From NCBI GenBank assembly GCA_029838215.1, contig JALGVI010000024.1:1-36335 (forward strand): DNA of 36,335 bases, written 5' to 3'. The position numbers and the translations under genes were made by a program. The DNA comes from Candidatus Helarchaeota archaeon. Lineage in GTDB: Archaea > Asgardarchaeota > Lokiarchaeia > Helarchaeales > RDOG01. A model generated the notes under the pieces. It did not search any database. It was given only the letters and a program-made list of their open reading frames with translations, and was not told where the DNA came from. Position 1 is the stretch's first letter, and each line of letters begins with the position of its first letter. This document shows positions 1-8,485 of the stretch, piece by piece.

Positions 1-216
1 GAGAGCGAGTTAGAAGGATTTAAAGTGTTTGATACGGTGATTGCAATTTCCAAATGGAAAATGCGCGACTTTGAAGCCCAAAAAGGAACGAGAGAAGAAT
101 TCGCAATTGCATGGCGGAAATTGTCTGGTCCTGCAAGGAAAGAAATTAGAAACGGGGCTTGGTCGAAAGCAATTATCACCAAGATCAAGATGCTTGGTCG
201 CAGTCGCTATGATTAA
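1..216 (+). CDS. 3' end of an unrecognised gene (partial)
   Basis: An open frame enters from the left edge and ends at TAA (214-216), giving about 71 residues of a C-terminus. The part seen is basic and mixed helical, with several Lys/Arg/Trp residues (for example AWRKLSGPARKEIRNG), and ends in GRSRYD. A GTG at 25 could be read as a start, but the frame stays open to base 1, so a continuing gene is more likely. I do not recognise a family. It is followed by a 145-base gap holding the mch promoter. Confidence 0.5.
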   Translation, partial: ESELEGFKVFDTVIAISKWKMRDFEAQKGTREEFAIAWRKLSGPARKEIRNGAWSKAIITKIKMLGRSRYD

Positions 217-302
217 ATCGAATCATCTCGATTAAACTGCATCTATTATCTTTGTTTTTCATTTTTATTCGTTTCATTTTAAGTTTTTAGTGAAAAGGAG
301 AA

Positions 303-350
303 TTTTATAAACGCGTTTTGACAACAATTAAGAGTGAAATTTTAAAGGAT
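303..350 (+). promoter_or_regulatory. Putative mch promoter (TATA box) and ribosome-binding site
   Basis: TTTTATAA at 303-310 fits an archaeal TATA box, which would place transcription start near 333. AAAGGAT at 344-350 lies 11 bases before the mch ATG and could serve as the ribosome-binding site. Both are motif matches only. Confidence 0.4.
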
Positions 351-361
351 AGTGGATTTTA

Positions 362-1315
362 ATGGAAATTTCAGTGAATAAGGAAGCTTTTAAGATTGTT
401 CAGGAAGTAATGGACAAAAAAAACTTTTTTCAGGTTGAAGTTAAAAAACTCAATAATGGTGCAACAGTTCTCGATTTTAGCAAGGCAGGTTATCCCGGTG
501 GTGCAAAACTTGGGGAAATCTGCATGGGTGGATACGGAACCGTTACTTTGGGTACTTTCACGTTTGATAACATTACCGTTCCGGAAGTAACTGTTACTGC
601 AGAATATCCGCATGTCTCATGCTTGGGAAGTCAATATGCAGGATGGCGTTGTAACGTCAAGGATGAAGGATATTTTGCGATGGTAAGTGGTCCTGCCCGG
701 GCTTTGAAAGGAGGCGAAAAAGGTCTCTTCGAAGAATTAGGATATCGAGACACTGCAGATGTCGCAGTTGCGGTTTTGGAAGCAAACGTATTACCAAACG
801 AAAAAGTCATGGAATTCATTGCTGGAAAATGTAATGTCCCTATAGCCAATACTTATACATGTGTTGCTCCAACTAAATGCGTGGCGGGGTCGGTTCAGAT
901 TGCGGCCAGAGTCGTGGAAACGGGATTACACAAGCTACACGAAGTTGGTTTTGATCCAAAAAAGGTACTTTATGGCATTGGAACTGTTCCTATAGCACCT
1001 CTGGCAAAAAATGATACGAGAGCAATGGGCGTTACTAACGATGCAATTATTGCTGCAGGACAAGTTTTTTACAACGTGGATTCCAATGATGAAGAAATGG
1101 CAGAAAAAATAAAATTGGTTCCGAGTTCAACGTCTCGCGACTATGGAAAGCCATTTTTTCAAATTTTCAAGGACGCTGGAAAAGATTTTTTCAAGATCGA
1201 TGCACATTTGTTTGCACCTGCTCTAATAACCATGAATAATGTAAACACTGGAACGACACTTCATGCCGGCAAGGTTGATTTGGACTTGTTGAAGAAATCC
1301 TTCGGTGTCGAATAA
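362..1315 (+). CDS. mch: Methenyltetrahydromethanopterin cyclohydrolase
   Basis: Cytosolic enzyme that interconverts N5,N10-methenyl-H4MPT and N5-formyl-H4MPT in the archaeal C1 (methyl-branch Wood-Ljungdahl or methanogenesis) pathway. The 317-residue length is normal for Mch. Family-typical segments are visible: the N-terminal AGYPGGAKLGEICMGG region, SQYAGWR, the MVSGPARAL segment near residues 107-115, and YGIGTVPIAPLAKNDTRAMG in the second half. The ATG at 362 has AAAGGAT upstream. It stands alone between an unknown gene and a DNA methyltransferase, and no other H4MPT-pathway gene is in the window. A T-rich stretch right after the stop (about 1321-1340) could end transcription. Its presence implies H4MPT-linked C1 metabolism in the host. 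Confidence 0.95.
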   Translation: MEISVNKEAFKIVQEVMDKKNFFQVEVKKLNNGATVLDFSKAGYPGGAKLGEICMGGYGTVTLGTFTFDNITVPEVTVTAEYPHVSCLGSQYAGWRCNVKDEGYFAMVSGPARALKGGEKGLFEELGYRDTADVAVAVLEANVLPNEKVMEFIAGKCNVPIANTYTCVAPTKCVAGSVQIAARVVETGLHKLHEVGFDPKKVLYGIGTVPIAPLAKNDTRAMGVTNDAIIAAGQVFYNVDSNDEEMAEKIKLVPSSTSRDYGKPFFQIFKDAGKDFFKIDAHLFAPALITMNNVNTGTTLHAGKVDLDLLKKSFGVE

Positions 1316-1320
1316 AAAAT

Positions 1321-1340
1321 CCCTTTTTTTTCTCATTTTA
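1321..1340 (+). terminator. T-tract terminator candidate after mch
   Basis: A CCC followed by a run of nine T and further T-rich sequence begins 6 bases after the mch stop. Archaeal RNA polymerase often stops at such oligo-T tracts without a hairpin. No stem-loop is seen. Confidence 0.4.
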
Positions 1341-1392
1341 ACTCAACTCAATTCAAGATATCTTGTTAATTAAAAAATTAAGAAAGGATAAA

Positions 1393-4263
1393 ATGCTGTT
1401 GAGATCCAAGGATGTTGCAAGCACGTTTTACAAGAGATTCAAACAACAAAGAAATCTAATGGTTCAAAAAATTAAAAATGACCACGATATCACGAAAAAG
1501 TTTCTTTTAATTCAAAGATTTTTCAATAGAATCTTTTTTATTTATTTTTTGTGCGAAAAAGGACTGATAAAATGTGAAAGGATACCCGTTTCAAGCACTG
1601 ACTTGTTTTCCATTCAACGATTAAATGACGGTAATTTCTTGCGGAATTTCAATGAGATGCTCATGCTTTTCAACAATTTGAATTGTCGAAAAAAAAGAAT
1701 CGCGAATTCCGAATTTGAATGTCCACTCTTGGATTGTGACCTGTTTTTGTTGTCCGCAGAAGAACGTGAATTGGAAATTGATTTCAGTCGAGATGAATGG
1801 GCAAATTTCTTCGCTTTTTTAAATGATTTCGAATGGAAAATAACTGAAAATGGAAGTATAAAACCCTGTTCAAGACAAATCATGACACCTGAAGTTCTCG
1901 GAAAAGTGTTTGAAATTTCCGTTGGTGAATGGGAGGATAAGGGTTTTGAACAAATTACGAAAGAAGTATCGGGCAATCGAAAAATACGAAAGAAAAAAGG
2001 CATTTTTTATACACCTGATGAAATCACGGAGTATATGTGCGAACGTGCCTTAAATTTTTTGCTTACTCGTCAGGGAAATGAGAAGAAAGATATTTTTAAG
2101 CTATTAGAAGCTTTAAAATACGAAGATCTTGTAAAATTTTCCGAAAAAATTAAAAAAGTCAAGATCTTGGATCCTGCATGTGGCTCTGGAGCATTTCTAA
2201 TTCATGCTGGAGAGCTCTTATTAAAGCTACGTAGAATGATAAATTCAAAATTGCAAGTAACGCAGTCTATTCACGAAATCAAGCGTGAAATAATCTTGGA
2301 TAATTTATACGGCGTGGATATCTTGGATGGAGCCATTGAAATCACGAAATTTCGACTTTGGCTATGGATGATCGCAGATGTTTCTATTAATGCTGATTTT
2401 AAATCACTATCTGGGATAAACCAAAACTTACTTGTCGGAAACAGCTTGATCGGATGCGTGAATGAGACCTTCAAGGACGTGAACCAACATTCTTCCCTAA
2501 AAAAGCTAAGAAGTCAGCTTCGAGCATTACTTGATCAAGTAATTGAATTGAAGAATAATGAAAGAAATGAAGAATCGAGTATGGTTTCTTGGGAGAGCGG
2601 TGATGGACTGTCGCTTATTTCAGAAACATTTAATATCCTGAAAAATATTAATGAACAACGTAGTGGTTTCAGCAGGCGGGAACTCAAAAATTTAATACTA
2701 CAAGCAAGAAAAATTGGTAACGATTATCTCAATGATCTTTTTGCACGTCACGTAAATCAACATTGCTTCAATAATGAAAAGGATTTGACTTGGCTAAAAA
2801 ATGAAATTATTCGACACCGTACTTTTCATTGGAATTTAAATTTTGGAGAGATTCTCAAGGAAGGGGGATTTGACATCATTCTCGGAAATCCACCTTACAT
2901 TTTTATTCGCGGGATGAATTTCAAGCCGTTTGAAAGAGATTTTTTTAAAAACAAATACCTGAAGGGTTACATGCCATCAACAAGGGGAAAATCCACGCAG
3001 TCGGGAAAAATCAATTCAATTGGACTCTTTTTGATCCGGGGAATTGCCTTATTGAAAAAGAATCATTTTTTAGGTTACATCGTTCAAAATACGTTATTAC
3101 GAACGACAACTAATGATATTATCAGGCAATTTATCATGGATAAATCATTCATTAGGGAAATTACAGACCTGGAAGGAGGTATCTTTGCAGGAGTCACGGC
3201 TTCCACGATCATTTTATTCTTAGAAAATAAATCTGCTCAACATGCTGACTTGACATTAATCAATTATGACGTGAAGGATCTCCTCAAGCACGAATTTAGA
3301 TCTCATTTAATTCCTCAAAGTCGATTTACCCAGAACATCATTTATAGTTTTAACATTCATGCGACCCAACGCATGCACGCAATGTTTGAAAAAATGAAAG
3401 CAAGGACGTTCGAATTACGAGAAATCACGCGAGAAATCATTGAAGGAATCGTTGCACGCAAGAGTGACAATTTATTTATTGATAATTCGAAATCTGGTTC
3501 GGCAAAGAGACTTCTAAGAGGTAAAAATGTGGATCGGTATCTGATCAGGTGGAAAGAAGGACAATATGTCATTTTTGATCCTGAAAAATTACACCGAGCA
3601 CGTCCTAAATGGGTCCATGAAGCACCCGAAAAATTAATCACCCAAAGAATTGGAGGTGGAGCGTATCCGCTTCGAGTGGCTTATGATGATGAACAATTCT
3701 ATGTATTCGCATCAACGAATGCAATCATTTTCCATGAACCAACCATCTTTAATGATAATTCATACGAGAAGAAATACATTCTCTCGCTCCTTAATTCAAG
3801 GTTGATAAATGCTTATTACTTGCTAAACTTCAGCAATCGTTCATCATTTACCGTAAACATCGGAAAAACCTATCTTGAGGTTCTTCCTATGAAAGAAGCC
3901 TCACCAACCATCCAGCAGCTTTTTGTTTCGGTTGCCGATTATCTCATCTTTCTTCATAAGAAATATCCACAAGAAAGGAAATTAATTGAATTTTTCGACC
4001 TAAAATTGTTAGATGCCATGGTGTTCGAGTTATATCTTGATGAAGACCTTGAAAAAGAATTGATTCCTGCATTACTTAACGTATTAGAACCAATAAATTC
4101 GAAAGGACCTGAAATGGAAGCCATTGCTGCTATAAAACGCGTGTATTGCAAGATTTCAAGTTACGATAATATTCTTTCACGAATAAAAAAGATTCAATCT
4201 CATGAACTCGTTCGAGAAATTAATGATATTTTTGAGAAAAGATCGCAAAAAGCAAGGAAGTAG
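1393..4263 (+). CDS. Eco57I/type IIG-like N6-adenine DNA methyltransferase
   Basis: Probable DNA adenine methyltransferase of the Eco57I/type IIG group, 956 residues. Visible features: an N-terminal helical region (FNRIFFIYFLCEKGL) typical of this family; the GIFYTPDEITEYMC segment before the SAM site; motif I DPACGSGAF at about 260-268; motif IV NPPY at about 499-502 (ILGNPPYIFIRG); and a C-terminal TaqI-like target-recognition region (LLRGKNVDRYLIRW, then WVHEAPEKLITQRIGGG). The family's usual IPYLNGGLF-like segment is replaced by CPLLDCDLF, and I see no clear PD-(D/E)XK nuclease motif, so this may be a methyltransferase without cutting activity. The ATG at 1393 is chosen over a TTG at 1363 because AAAGGAT sits 5 bases upstream of it. 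No restriction, specificity or BREX partner gene is adjacent. Confidence 0.85.
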   Translation: MLLRSKDVASTFYKRFKQQRNLMVQKIKNDHDITKKFLLIQRFFNRIFFIYFLCEKGLIKCERIPVSSTDLFSIQRLNDGNFLRNFNEMLMLFNNLNCRKKRIANSEFECPLLDCDLFLLSAEERELEIDFSRDEWANFFAFLNDFEWKITENGSIKPCSRQIMTPEVLGKVFEISVGEWEDKGFEQITKEVSGNRKIRKKKGIFYTPDEITEYMCERALNFLLTRQGNEKKDIFKLLEALKYEDLVKFSEKIKKVKILDPACGSGAFLIHAGELLLKLRRMINSKLQVTQSIHEIKREIILDNLYGVDILDGAIEITKFRLWLWMIADVSINADFKSLSGINQNLLVGNSLIGCVNETFKDVNQHSSLKKLRSQLRALLDQVIELKNNERNEESSMVSWESGDGLSLISETFNILKNINEQRSGFSRRELKNLILQARKIGNDYLNDLFARHVNQHCFNNEKDLTWLKNEIIRHRTFHWNLNFGEILKEGGFDIILGNPPYIFIRGMNFKPFERDFFKNKYLKGYMPSTRGKSTQSGKINSIGLFLIRGIALLKKNHFLGYIVQNTLLRTTTNDIIRQFIMDKSFIREITDLEGGIFAGVTASTIILFLENKSAQHADLTLINYDVKDLLKHEFRSHLIPQSRFTQNIIYSFNIHATQRMHAMFEKMKARTFELREITREIIEGIVARKSDNLFIDNSKSGSAKRLLRGKNVDRYLIRWKEGQYVIFDPEKLHRARPKWVHEAPEKLITQRIGGGAYPLRVAYDDEQFYVFASTNAIIFHEPTIFNDNSYEKKYILSLLNSRLINAYYLLNFSNRSSFTVNIGKTYLEVLPMKEASPTIQQLFVSVADYLIFLHKKYPQERKLIEFFDLKLLDAMVFELYLDEDLEKELIPALLNVLEPINSKGPEMEAIAAIKRVYCKISSYDNILSRIKKIQSHELVREINDIFEKRSQKARK

Positions 4264-4313
4264 AACGTTTCAAATATCTATTTTGTTCTTTGAATTTTGA
4301 TTAGATTAAAAAT

Positions 4314-4326
4314 CATTAAATTATAT
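4314..4326 (+). promoter_or_regulatory. Putative valS promoter (TATA box)
   Basis: An AT-rich TTAAATTATATC element just upstream of valS would place transcription start near 4345-4350, giving a leader of about 10-15 bases to the ATG at 4361. Motif match only. Confidence 0.35.
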
Positions 4327-4360
4327 CTTGCTTAGTTGCAAGTCACTCAAGAATGGTCGG

Positions 4361-6841
4361 ATGAAAATGGAAAAACACCAGTTCAAGATACCTTCAAAAT
4401 ACAAATTCAAGACAATCGAAAAACAAATCATCGAAAAGTGGAAAAATGAAAAGACCTATGCCTATGATGCATCAATAGACAAGCCAAATTATTCCATTGA
4501 CACGCCCCCTCCTTTCACGAGTGGTGATTTGCACATGGGACACATATTAAACCATACGTGGATTGATATCGTGGCCCGCTATAAACGAATGAAAGGTTTC
4601 AATGTTTATTTTCCGCAAGGATTTGATTGTCATGGACTTCCTACGGAGTTAAAAGTAGAGAAGGAGTTTAAGATCTCAAAGGATAAATCCGATGAATTCT
4701 TAAAAAAGTGCGTGGAATGGACAAACCAAGCCATAGCACGCATGAAATCTCAATTTGAAGCTATTGGCTATTCTACTGATTGGGATTATACATACCGCAC
4801 GATGGATAAGGATTATCTCAAGATGGTACAGGAATCCCTGCTTGATTTTTTTGAAAATGGATGGTTATTCAGGAAAGAACATCCAATACATTGGTGCGTG
4901 AATTGTCAGACTGCTTTGGCAAAACAAGAAGTGGGTTATGTCGATGAAGTCGGCAAGTTGTGGTACATTCGGCTACCATTAGTAGACGGCGATCATTTGA
5001 CCATTGCCACGACACGTCCCGAATTGATGTCTTCTTGCGTGGCAGTAATGGTTCATCCTGATGACAAGCGTTACTACCATCTGTCCGGAAAAAAAGTCCG
5101 ATTGCCCATTTTTGAGAGGGAAGTCCCGATATTTTTAGATCCGGAAGTAGACATGGAATTCGGGACCGGTGTCGTATACGTGTGCACGTATGGTGACGAA
5201 ACTGACTTGATGTGGCAACAATTATACGGACTACCCGTCATAATTTCCATTTCTGCTGATGGAAAGATGACAAAAGAAGCAGGAAAATATGAGGGTCATT
5301 CCATTCTTGAAGCGCGAAAGCAGATCGTGGAAGATTTAAAGGAATTGGGGTTAGTGGAGAAAATCGAAGAGCATGAGCATCGCGTGATAGTCCATACGGA
5401 ACGAAGTTCTTGCTTGACTCCAATTGAATATTTGCCGGTGAAACAATGGTTCATTTCTGTTCGGGAATTTATCGAAGACATTCGTGAAGCGGCTCAAACA
5501 ATGACTTGGTATCCATCAAACATGATACGTCGCTTACACGATTGGCTTGATTCACTTAATTGGGACTGGGTTATTTCTCGACAACGCGTGTTTGGAACAC
5601 CAATTCCTTTTTGGATTTGTAAGGATTGCGATGAAGTCCTGCCTGCGCCTCGAGAAAGCCTGCCACTCGATCCTAGAAGCGTGCCTGCACCATCTTCGTG
5701 TCCAAAATGTAACGGAAAGAAGCTTGATCCCGTGCGTGATGTATGTGATTGCTGGATCGATAGTAGCATCACGCCCTTGGTTATATCAAGATGGAAACGG
5801 GATGAGCGATTCTTCGAGAAAACATATCCATCAACCTTGCGACCACAAGGGTATGAAATAATAAGAACTTGGGCATTTTACACCATTTTTCGGTGCTTGA
5901 AGCTCACGGGAAAACCATGCTTCGAAAACTTGATGATCAACGGAATGGTCGCAGGACCTGATGGGCGCAAGATGAGTAAATCTTTTGGAAATATTGTTGC
6001 TCCTGACGAACCCTTGAGTCAATACGGTGCTGATTCATTACGACAATGGGCTGCCCAGGGCACGCTGGGTGATGATTATCCGTTCAATGATAAAGCATTA
6101 CAATATAGCATGCGTTTCAATACGAAATTATGGAACGCGTGCCGGTTTGCGTCACGGCACCTTGAGGATTTTTATCCAACAAAACAAATAAATGATGGAA
6201 TCACTCTTCCACCTGTAGATGCGTGGATTTTAAATAAAACAAACGAAATGATAAAATCCATCGAAGAAGCGTATGAAAAATATGAATTTCATGATGCTCT
6301 AATGACATTTCGTCAATTTTTTTGGCACGACTTCTGTGATGATTACTTGGAAGCCGTGAAATTTCGGTTATACGGCGATGTTGATAGCTCAATTCGTGAA
6401 TCCGCAAAATTGGTTCTTTACAATGTCATTCTTAATTCCTTGAAAATCTTCTCGCCCATTGCCCCATTCATCACAGAGCGAATTTTTCTTTCTCTTTTTG
6501 CCGAGAAAGAAGGTATTTCATCCATAAATAAGTGTGAATGGCCAAAGCCCATCGACGTGAAAGCATCAGAAGTAGGGCAGTTGGCGATTGAAATCATAAG
6601 TGAGTTTAGAAACGAAAAATCCAAGCAAAAAATTGCATTGAATGCTGAGGTTTCACGAGTAGCAGTTCAAGCGCCAAAGGAGTTTGTTCAAAAAATCACA
6701 TCCGTCCAAGATGACATAAAAGAAACCTTAAAAATCCAAAACATAGAATTCGTTGATGCGCTAGATGAAAAATCTTTTCAATTCACGTTCGAAATGAAAG
6801 ATCACGACCTTAAATTTGGTTGGAATCTGGGCAAGGAATAA
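4361..6841 (+). CDS. valS: Valyl-tRNA synthetase
   Basis: Class I aminoacyl-tRNA synthetase that charges tRNA-Val, with a CP1 editing domain. Seen: SIDTPPPFTSGDLHMGH with the HIGH-type signature HMGH at residues 58-61; PQGFDCHGLPTELKVEK, which matches archaeal ValRS; the editing-domain TTRPELMSSCVAVMVHPDD; a Cys-rich zinc-ribbon-like stretch (CKDC, CPKC); CWIDSSITP; and GRKMSKSFGN with the KMSKS lysine at about 537. About 826 residues. ATG at 4361 (or 4367) is preferred over a TTG at 4328, because the latter would add residues unlike the family and lie almost on the TATA-like element. IleRS was considered, but the TPPP start and the C-terminal half fit ValRS. The MoxR gene follows after 3 bases, so the two are probably cotranscribed. 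Confidence 0.93.
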   Translation: MKMEKHQFKIPSKYKFKTIEKQIIEKWKNEKTYAYDASIDKPNYSIDTPPPFTSGDLHMGHILNHTWIDIVARYKRMKGFNVYFPQGFDCHGLPTELKVEKEFKISKDKSDEFLKKCVEWTNQAIARMKSQFEAIGYSTDWDYTYRTMDKDYLKMVQESLLDFFENGWLFRKEHPIHWCVNCQTALAKQEVGYVDEVGKLWYIRLPLVDGDHLTIATTRPELMSSCVAVMVHPDDKRYYHLSGKKVRLPIFEREVPIFLDPEVDMEFGTGVVYVCTYGDETDLMWQQLYGLPVIISISADGKMTKEAGKYEGHSILEARKQIVEDLKELGLVEKIEEHEHRVIVHTERSSCLTPIEYLPVKQWFISVREFIEDIREAAQTMTWYPSNMIRRLHDWLDSLNWDWVISRQRVFGTPIPFWICKDCDEVLPAPRESLPLDPRSVPAPSSCPKCNGKKLDPVRDVCDCWIDSSITPLVISRWKRDERFFEKTYPSTLRPQGYEIIRTWAFYTIFRCLKLTGKPCFENLMINGMVAGPDGRKMSKSFGNIVAPDEPLSQYGADSLRQWAAQGTLGDDYPFNDKALQYSMRFNTKLWNACRFASRHLEDFYPTKQINDGITLPPVDAWILNKTNEMIKSIEEAYEKYEFHDALMTFRQFFWHDFCDDYLEAVKFRLYGDVDSSIRESAKLVLYNVILNSLKIFSPIAPFITERIFLSLFAEKEGISSINKCEWPKPIDVKASEVGQLAIEIISEFRNEKSKQKIALNAEVSRVAVQAPKEFVQKITSVQDDIKETLKIQNIEFVDALDEKSFQFTFEMKDHDLKFGWNLGKE

Positions 6842-6844
6842 AAC

Positions 6845-7735
6845 ATGTCTCTTACGATAAATGAAATTGGAGAAAAACTCCGATCAGTTAATTACATTTC
6901 CACGGAGCAGATTAATACCACGGTCTTTCTTGCCATGAAACTCAAGAAATCGATATTGATTGAAGGTCCCGCTGGTGTCGGAAAGACGAGTCTTGCAACG
7001 TCGTTGGCGAAAGCACTAAATCGCCGTCTCATCCGCATACAATGCTATGAAGGAATAAGCTTGGAACAAGTCTTAGGCGAATTTAATTATTCCCGGCAGT
7101 TATTGACGATTGAACTTGTAAAAAGTGGGCTGCTCGATGATCCTGAAGTCCAGAAAACGATTTTTTCGGAAGATTTTTTCATAAAACGTCCACTTCTCGA
7201 AGCATTTGCTTCAAAAGAAGATATTATCTTGTTAATAGACGAAATCGATAAGAGCGATGCCGAATTCGAGTCCTTCTTGCTTGAAGCACTCGGTGAAAGG
7301 CAGATAACTATCCCGGAATTAAAAACATTCCATGGTCAAAATGATATCTTAGTCATCATGACATCAAATGCAGAAAGGATGCTTTCCGAACCACTTAAAA
7401 GGCGCTGTCTTCATCTATATCTTGATTTTCCTTCAAAAGAGCGAGAAATCGACATTTTAAAAATACATGCACCGTCTGTTTCGACTCTCTTGCTCAAGCA
7501 AGTAGTTCATGTCATTCACGAATTTCGTAAAGTGGATCTTCGTAAGTTACCGTCTATATCTGAATCATTTGAATGGTTGAACGCTCTTCTGGCTTTAAAC
7601 ATTGAAAAATTGGATCGTGCCGCAATTCGGACCACGCTTAATGTGGTTCTTAAGTATCAAGAAGACCTAAAACGAGTAAATTCTATGCTCAACGAAGTGC
7701 TCTTGAGTCTTCCAAGCAAGGACGAAGTGGAATGA
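6845..7735 (+). CDS. MoxR-type AAA+ ATPase
   Basis: AAA+ chaperone-like ATPase of the MoxR/CoxD group, 296 residues. Walker A is GPAGVGKTS at about 41-49, Walker B is IILLIDEID at about 127-135, sensor 1 is in VIMTSNAERML, and the arginine-finger region is EPLKRRCLHLYLDFPS. MoxR ATPases work with VWA-domain proteins to remodel or load cofactors into client complexes; the VWA partner here is plausibly the 8486 gene. The start ATG is 3 bases after the valS stop, with AAGGA at the end of valS as the ribosome-binding site, so it is likely translated from the valS transcript. A 132-base gap with its own promoter-like element separates it from the next gene. The client is unknown; no CO dehydrogenase genes are present. 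Confidence 0.88.
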   Translation: MSLTINEIGEKLRSVNYISTEQINTTVFLAMKLKKSILIEGPAGVGKTSLATSLAKALNRRLIRIQCYEGISLEQVLGEFNYSRQLLTIELVKSGLLDDPEVQKTIFSEDFFIKRPLLEAFASKEDIILLIDEIDKSDAEFESFLLEALGERQITIPELKTFHGQNDILVIMTSNAERMLSEPLKRRCLHLYLDFPSKEREIDILKIHAPSVSTLLLKQVVHVIHEFRKVDLRKLPSISESFEWLNALLALNIEKLDRAAIRTTLNVVLKYQEDLKRVNSMLNEVLLSLPSKDEVE

Positions 7736-7821
7736 AAAATTTTTAGTAAAGAATTACAAGTATTCTAATAGTAATAATTCTGAGAAATTACGATCCACGA
7801 TGAAGTAACTTCTCAAAAACA

Positions 7822-7833
7822 TGATTTAATAAA
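7822..7833 (+). promoter_or_regulatory. Putative promoter for the repeat-protein/VWA pair
   Basis: GATTTAATAAAA lies about 35 bases before the ATG at 7868 and fits a TATA box that would give a short leader. It suggests that the two downstream genes have their own promoter, apart from valS-MoxR. Confidence 0.3.
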
Positions 7834-7867
7834 AACTTGACAAGCAAAATTTGGGGAAGCCTGCACG

Positions 7868-8476
7868 ATGGGAAAGCAAAAAGTGAAAAAGCCCGGTTAT
7901 TGGGACAACATCAAGAATATACAGAAACATTTAAAGAAGATAATCAAGAAAAATGGGGGTAATTTTCCTACAAAAGAACAACTGCGGGCATTTCCATATG
8001 GTCTAGAGATTGAAACTGCCATAATGAGGCTTGGAATGACGTTAGATGAATTCCGAATGCAAATGGGCATTAAGTCGTCTAATGCTGAAGAGCAAGACCA
8101 AATGCTCGATCTTCTAATGAGCAGTACCGAATCTTTTCTTCAAACAGTTCGAGAACGAAAACGGAGCATGGCAACTGGAAAAATAGACCCATTAACTGTT
8201 GAACCTGAACTTGATGTTGTCGTTTCTGAACAACCACCTGCCGAAATTGCTCTGGATTCAGAAACGCATCCTGAAGCTGACATTTCAGACTTGGTACCTT
8301 CTTCAGGGTCATCATTACCTAAACCTAAACCGTTATCAAAGCTACAATCTCACGCTCCACAACCTGATCTCTTTCAACAAACTATAAAAGAACCGAACGA
8401 GAAAAAAGGACACCTCCATGACACATTTGCTCTTTTTGAGACTAAATTAAAGAAATACTCTGATGAGGAAGAATGA
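7868..8476 (+). CDS. Homing-endonuclease-associated-repeat (HNH_repeat-like) protein
   Basis: Protein of 202 residues with one recognisable small domain at about 11-68: GYW....I..HLKKIIKKNGGNFPTKEQLR followed by IETAIMRLGMTLDEFRMQMG. This pattern (aromatic start, helix, G-x-FP-T-x-x-x-L, then AI-x-x-x-G and a final F-x-x-x-x-G) matches the homing-endonuclease-associated repeat, a small helical DNA-binding-like module. No HNH nuclease motif follows. The rest is acidic and Pro/Ser-rich (about 110-175), likely disordered, ending in a short helix. The stop is 9 bases before the VWA start, so the two are almost certainly cotranslated. It lies between a MoxR ATPase and its presumed VWA partner, so it may be an adaptor or DNA-binding subunit. 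Family assignment is by eye; function is unknown. Confidence 0.6.
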   Translation: MGKQKVKKPGYWDNIKNIQKHLKKIIKKNGGNFPTKEQLRAFPYGLEIETAIMRLGMTLDEFRMQMGIKSSNAEEQDQMLDLLMSSTESFLQTVRERKRSMATGKIDPLTVEPELDVVVSEQPPAEIALDSETHPEADISDLVPSSGSSLPKPKPLSKLQSHAPQPDLFQQTIKEPNEKKGHLHDTFALFETKLKKYSDEEE

Positions 8477-8485
8477 GTTCAAGAG

